Positions 5,382 to 7,402 of a DNA stretch of 7,402 nt are shown here, in pieces. The notes under the pieces are model-generated. The model had not been told where the DNA came from and did not search any database. It was given only the letters and a program-made list of their open reading frames with translations. Made by a program: the position numbers and the translations under genes. Positions within the stretch are counted from its first letter, which is position 1; each line of letters begins with the position of its first letter. The stretch is from 13-2-20CM-68-14 sp051955535 (GTDB lineage: Bacteria > Actinomycetota > Thermoleophilia > Gaiellales > Gaiellaceae), in the NCBI GenBank assembly GCA_051955535.1, contig JBQCGP010000003.1:1-7402 (forward strand), given 5' to 3'.

Positions 5382-7016
5382 TCATGACTTCGACTTCAGG
5401 TGCATGGCCACCACGGCCCAGTCCGGATAGGTGTAGGCCGACGGCTGGGCGTACGGGTTCTGCTGCGTGACCCAGCCGGTCAGGTCCTTGGTGTTGTACT
5501 GGTACCAGTCGACCCCTTCCGTGATCGGGATGACCGGGATGTCCGTGACCATCACCTTCTGCAGCTTGCTCACGATCTCGTGCTGCTTCGCAGGATCGGC
5601 GGTCGCCGCGTAGGAGTCGATCAGCTTGTCCACGGACGGGTTCAGGTAGCGCTCCCAGTTGGTCGCGGCGTTCTGGCCGATCGGCGCCGAGTTCTTCGAG
5701 TAGAGGACCTGGCGCAGCTCGTAGTAGGGAGCCGGGCCGCCGCTCAAGTTGCCGTTGTAGTCGAGCTGGAACTTGCCGGCGTACGTGTCCGCGTTGTAGG
5801 TCGTCTGGGACAGGTTCTCGGGCGTCACCTTGATCCCGATGTTCTTCAGCTGCTGTTCGACGATCTGCGCCGACGCAACCCAGTCGGAGTAGCCGCCGAT
5901 GTTGATCATCGTGAACGACAGCGGCTTGCCGTCCGGCGTGTAGAAGAGGTCGCCCTTCTTCTTGTAGCCCGCCGCCTTGAGGATCGAGACCGCCTTGGCC
6001 GGGTTGTACGTGACCTGGTTCGCCAGCGCGGGGTCCTGCCAGCTGCTGAAGGTCGGCGTGACGATGCCGGTCTGGTTGGACGCCGGCTCGTAGCCGTATT
6101 CGCCGATCTCCGCGACCTTCTGCCGGTCGATCCCGTACGCGATCGCCTTGCGGACGGCGACGTCCTTGAGGATCGGGTCCGTGAGGTTCGGGAAGATCGA
6201 GACGTTGACGGTCGGCGGGAACCAGTAGTGGTTGTTCGTGTTCTTCAAGTAGAAGGACTTGATGTTGGGGATGAACTGGCTCCCCCACTGGGCCTTGCCG
6301 CTCGCGAGCTGCTGGTTGGCCGGGTCGTTCGAGGTGAAGGCCGGGTAGTAGATGGTCTGGATGGTCGGCTTCCCCGGCTGCCAGTACCCGCTGTTCTTCG
6401 TGTACTTGATCACCTGCGGCGAGCACGAGGCCATCTTGAACGGCCCCGAGCCAACCGGCTTCGGATCCTTGTAGGTGACCGGGTTCGCGATCGTCGACCA
6501 GAGGTGCTGCGGGACGATCGGGGTCTGGTCGGCGATGTAATAGAAGTACGGGACGGCCGCTGTCTTGAACTGGAAGACGATCTGGTTTCCCTTCTGCGTG
6601 ACGCTCTTCAGCACCGCCCAGGAGGCGTTCAGGTCGAGCGCCGGGTACTTCTTGAGCAGGTTGAAGGTGAAGAGGACGTCGGAAGCCGTCAGCGGCTTGC
6701 CGTCGGTCCATTTGACGCCGTTCCGGATCGTGAAAGTGAGCGTCTTGTTGGCGTTGCTCCACTTGTACGAGGAGGCGAGCCACGGAGTCGTCTGGCCGCT
6801 CTTCAGGCCGTTCACGAACGTGAGCTGCTCGTAGACGGTCCCGGCGGAGAGGAAGTTGACGTCCGAGTTGAAGGGGTTGAATCCGCAGGTCCACGTAGTC
6901 CCCTGCGCGTTCGAGATCGTGACGGCTGTGGCCTTGCCGCCCGAGCTCGACTTGTGGCCCCCGCACGCGGCCGCCGTCAGGCCTACCGCTAGCAAGAGCA
7001 CCAGCACACGCTTCAT
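5382..7016 (-). CDS. Family 5 (SBP_bac_5) extracellular substrate-binding lipoprotein
   Basis: A 544-residue receptor that delivers substrate to the ABC permeases encoded next. The N-terminus MKRVLVLLLAVGLTAAAC is a lipoprotein signal with the acylated cysteine at C18, followed by a flexible Gly/Ser linker, so the mature protein should be anchored on the outer face of the membrane. Family 5 hallmarks are VYEQL (61-65), LTFTIRNGVKWTDGKPLTAS (93-112), DVLFTF (113-118) and PVGSGPFKM (187-195). The only other cysteines are C44 and C198, a plausible disulfide. The protein is rich in Trp, Tyr and Phe, as in sugar-binding members such as the Thermotoga cellobiose and Vibrio chitooligosaccharide receptors, but peptide binding cannot be excluded. 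The start has AAGGAG 6 nt upstream and follows the kinase stop by 17 nt. Amino-sugar genes on both sides of the transporter suggest a chitooligosaccharide or muropeptide ligand. Confidence 0.93.
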   Translation of the reverse strand: MKRVLVLLLAVGLTAAACGGHKSSSGGKATAVTISNAQGTTWTCGFNPFNSDVNFLSAGTVYEQLTFVNGLKSGQTTPWLASSYKWSNANKTLTFTIRNGVKWTDGKPLTASDVLFTFNLLKKYPALDLNASWAVLKSVTQKGNQIVFQFKTAAVPYFYYIADQTPIVPQHLWSTIANPVTYKDPKPVGSGPFKMASCSPQVIKYTKNSGYWQPGKPTIQTIYYPAFTSNDPANQQLASGKAQWGSQFIPNIKSFYLKNTNNHYWFPPTVNVSIFPNLTDPILKDVAVRKAIAYGIDRQKVAEIGEYGYEPASNQTGIVTPTFSSWQDPALANQVTYNPAKAVSILKAAGYKKKGDLFYTPDGKPLSFTMINIGGYSDWVASAQIVEQQLKNIGIKVTPENLSQTTYNADTYAGKFQLDYNGNLSGGPAPYYELRQVLYSKNSAPIGQNAATNWERYLNPSVDKLIDSYAATADPAKQHEIVSKLQKVMVTDIPVIPITEGVDWYQYNTKDLTGWVTQQNPYAQPSAYTYPDWAVVAMHLKSKS

Positions 7017-7022
7017 CTCCTA

Positions 7023-7028
7023 CTCCTT
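7023..7028 (-). promoter_or_regulatory. Ribosome binding site of the substrate-binding protein gene
   Basis: AAGGAG, reading from 7028 to 7023, lies 6 nt before the ATG at 7016 in the 17-nt gap after the kinase stop. It is a strong site, in keeping with the high level at which binding proteins are usually made relative to their permeases. A second GGAG directly abuts the ATG and is too close to act. Confidence 0.8.
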
Positions 7029-7033
7029 CCCGG

Positions 7034-7402
7034 TCATGTCCGACCGTCGCCCCTTGGGGGATTGTCGATTGCTGAGAACACCTCGGCGAACTCGCGCCGA
7101 AGCCGCTGCTTGTCGCTCTCGCCGGAGCCGAGCTCGTCGAGCCCGAGCAATGCGGCTCCGACGATCGGCGGGGAGCTCGTCACTCGCACCCTTGCGGCGG
7201 GCGCGAGCTCCTTGATCCCCGCTTCGACGCCGCCGATCAGGCGTGCGTCGCGTGACTGCAACAGCCCGCCTCCGAGCGCGACCTCGACCGGCTTGGCGCG
7301 AAGCTCGAGCCGCTTCAGGGTCACGTGGACCATCGTCACGACCTCGCGGGCCAGGCGGTCGACGATCGCGGCCGCGACCGGGTCGTGGTCGGCCTCGGCG
7401 AA
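7034..7402 (-). CDS. BadF/BadG-family sugar kinase, probably N-acetylglucosamine kinase (C-terminal part)
   Basis: The last 122 residues of a protein whose start lies beyond the right edge; the frame is open to 7402, so the gene is cut by the window and is not truncated by mutation. Seen here are an alpha-helical stretch AAAIVDRLAREVVTMVHVTL, the PVEVALGGGLL motif (the GGG at fragment residues 44-46 belongs to the nucleotide-binding fold of the ASKHA superfamily), and PPIVGAALLGLDELG (78-92). This last motif is characteristic of the C-terminal end of BadF/BadG/BcrA/BcrD-type ATPases that act as GlcNAc kinases. The likely reaction is ATP-dependent 6-phosphorylation of GlcNAc in the cytoplasm; the family also includes MurK, which accepts MurNAc and GlcNAc. 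It is the first gene seen in the operon. A ROK-family kinase is unlikely from the motif wording. Substrate assignment is inference from family and neighbours. Confidence 0.8.
   Translation of the reverse strand, partial: FAEADHDPVAAAIVDRLAREVVTMVHVTLKRLELRAKPVEVALGGGLLQSRDARLIGGVEAGIKELAPAARVRVTSSPPIVGAALLGLDELGSGESDKQRLRREFAEVFSAIDNPPRGDGRT

Noticed and set aside
5374..6966. 530-codon minus-strand frame overlapping the binding-protein gene
   Set aside because: It is the same strand read in another frame. It lacks a signal peptide or motifs, whereas the 5382-7016 frame has a lipobox and family 5 signatures.

Overview
The window is very GC-rich DNA in which every recognisable gene lies on the minus strand. 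High GC, GTG and TTG starts, a fused permease-ATPase and palindromic GGGGTCTGACCCC-type intergenic elements suggest a high-GC actinobacterium. A Thermoleophilia/Gaiellales-like soil lineage is my guess, made from impression and not from any search.

In transcription order (right to left) the window holds: (1) the C-terminal 122 residues of a BadF/BadG-type amino-sugar kinase (7402-7034); (2) a family 5 substrate-binding lipoprotein (7016-5382); (3) a DppB/OppB-type permease (5347-4364), whose start is overlapped by a possible 5-codon leader ORF; (4) a DppC-type permease fused in frame to a DppD-type ATPase (4367-2376); (5) a DppF-type ATPase (2379-1396); (6) a GlmS-like SIS-domain sugar-phosphate isomerase/deaminase (1396-344). 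Then follow 239-248 nt of non-coding DNA with three hairpins sharing a GGTCTGACCCC-like core. Last is the first part of dnaE, the replicative DNA polymerase III alpha subunit (from 95 or 104, running off the left edge). The spacings are 17 nt, 34 nt, a 4-nt overlap (TTGA), a 4-nt overlap (GTGA) and a 1-nt overlap (TGATG), so genes 1-6 look like one translationally coupled operon. Its promoter lies beyond the right edge.

The genes make sense together as an amino-sugar uptake and catabolism operon. The lipoprotein captures a glycan or glycopeptide, the Opp/Dpp-type ABC transporter imports it, the kinase phosphorylates the N-acetylamino sugar, and the SIS enzyme converts glucosamine-6-phosphate to fructose-6-phosphate. 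A deacetylase (NagA) and any glycosidase would have to be encoded elsewhere. The substrate is inferred from context. Chitooligosaccharides such as chitobiose are my first guess and muropeptide or cell-wall fragments the second.

I see no CRISPR array, tRNA, rRNA, insertion sequence or phage gene. Nothing here amounts to an obviously new system. The most notable points are the amino-sugar operon built on an Opp-type transporter, the permease-ATPase fusion, the leader ORF at the first permease, and the hairpin cluster in front of dnaE.
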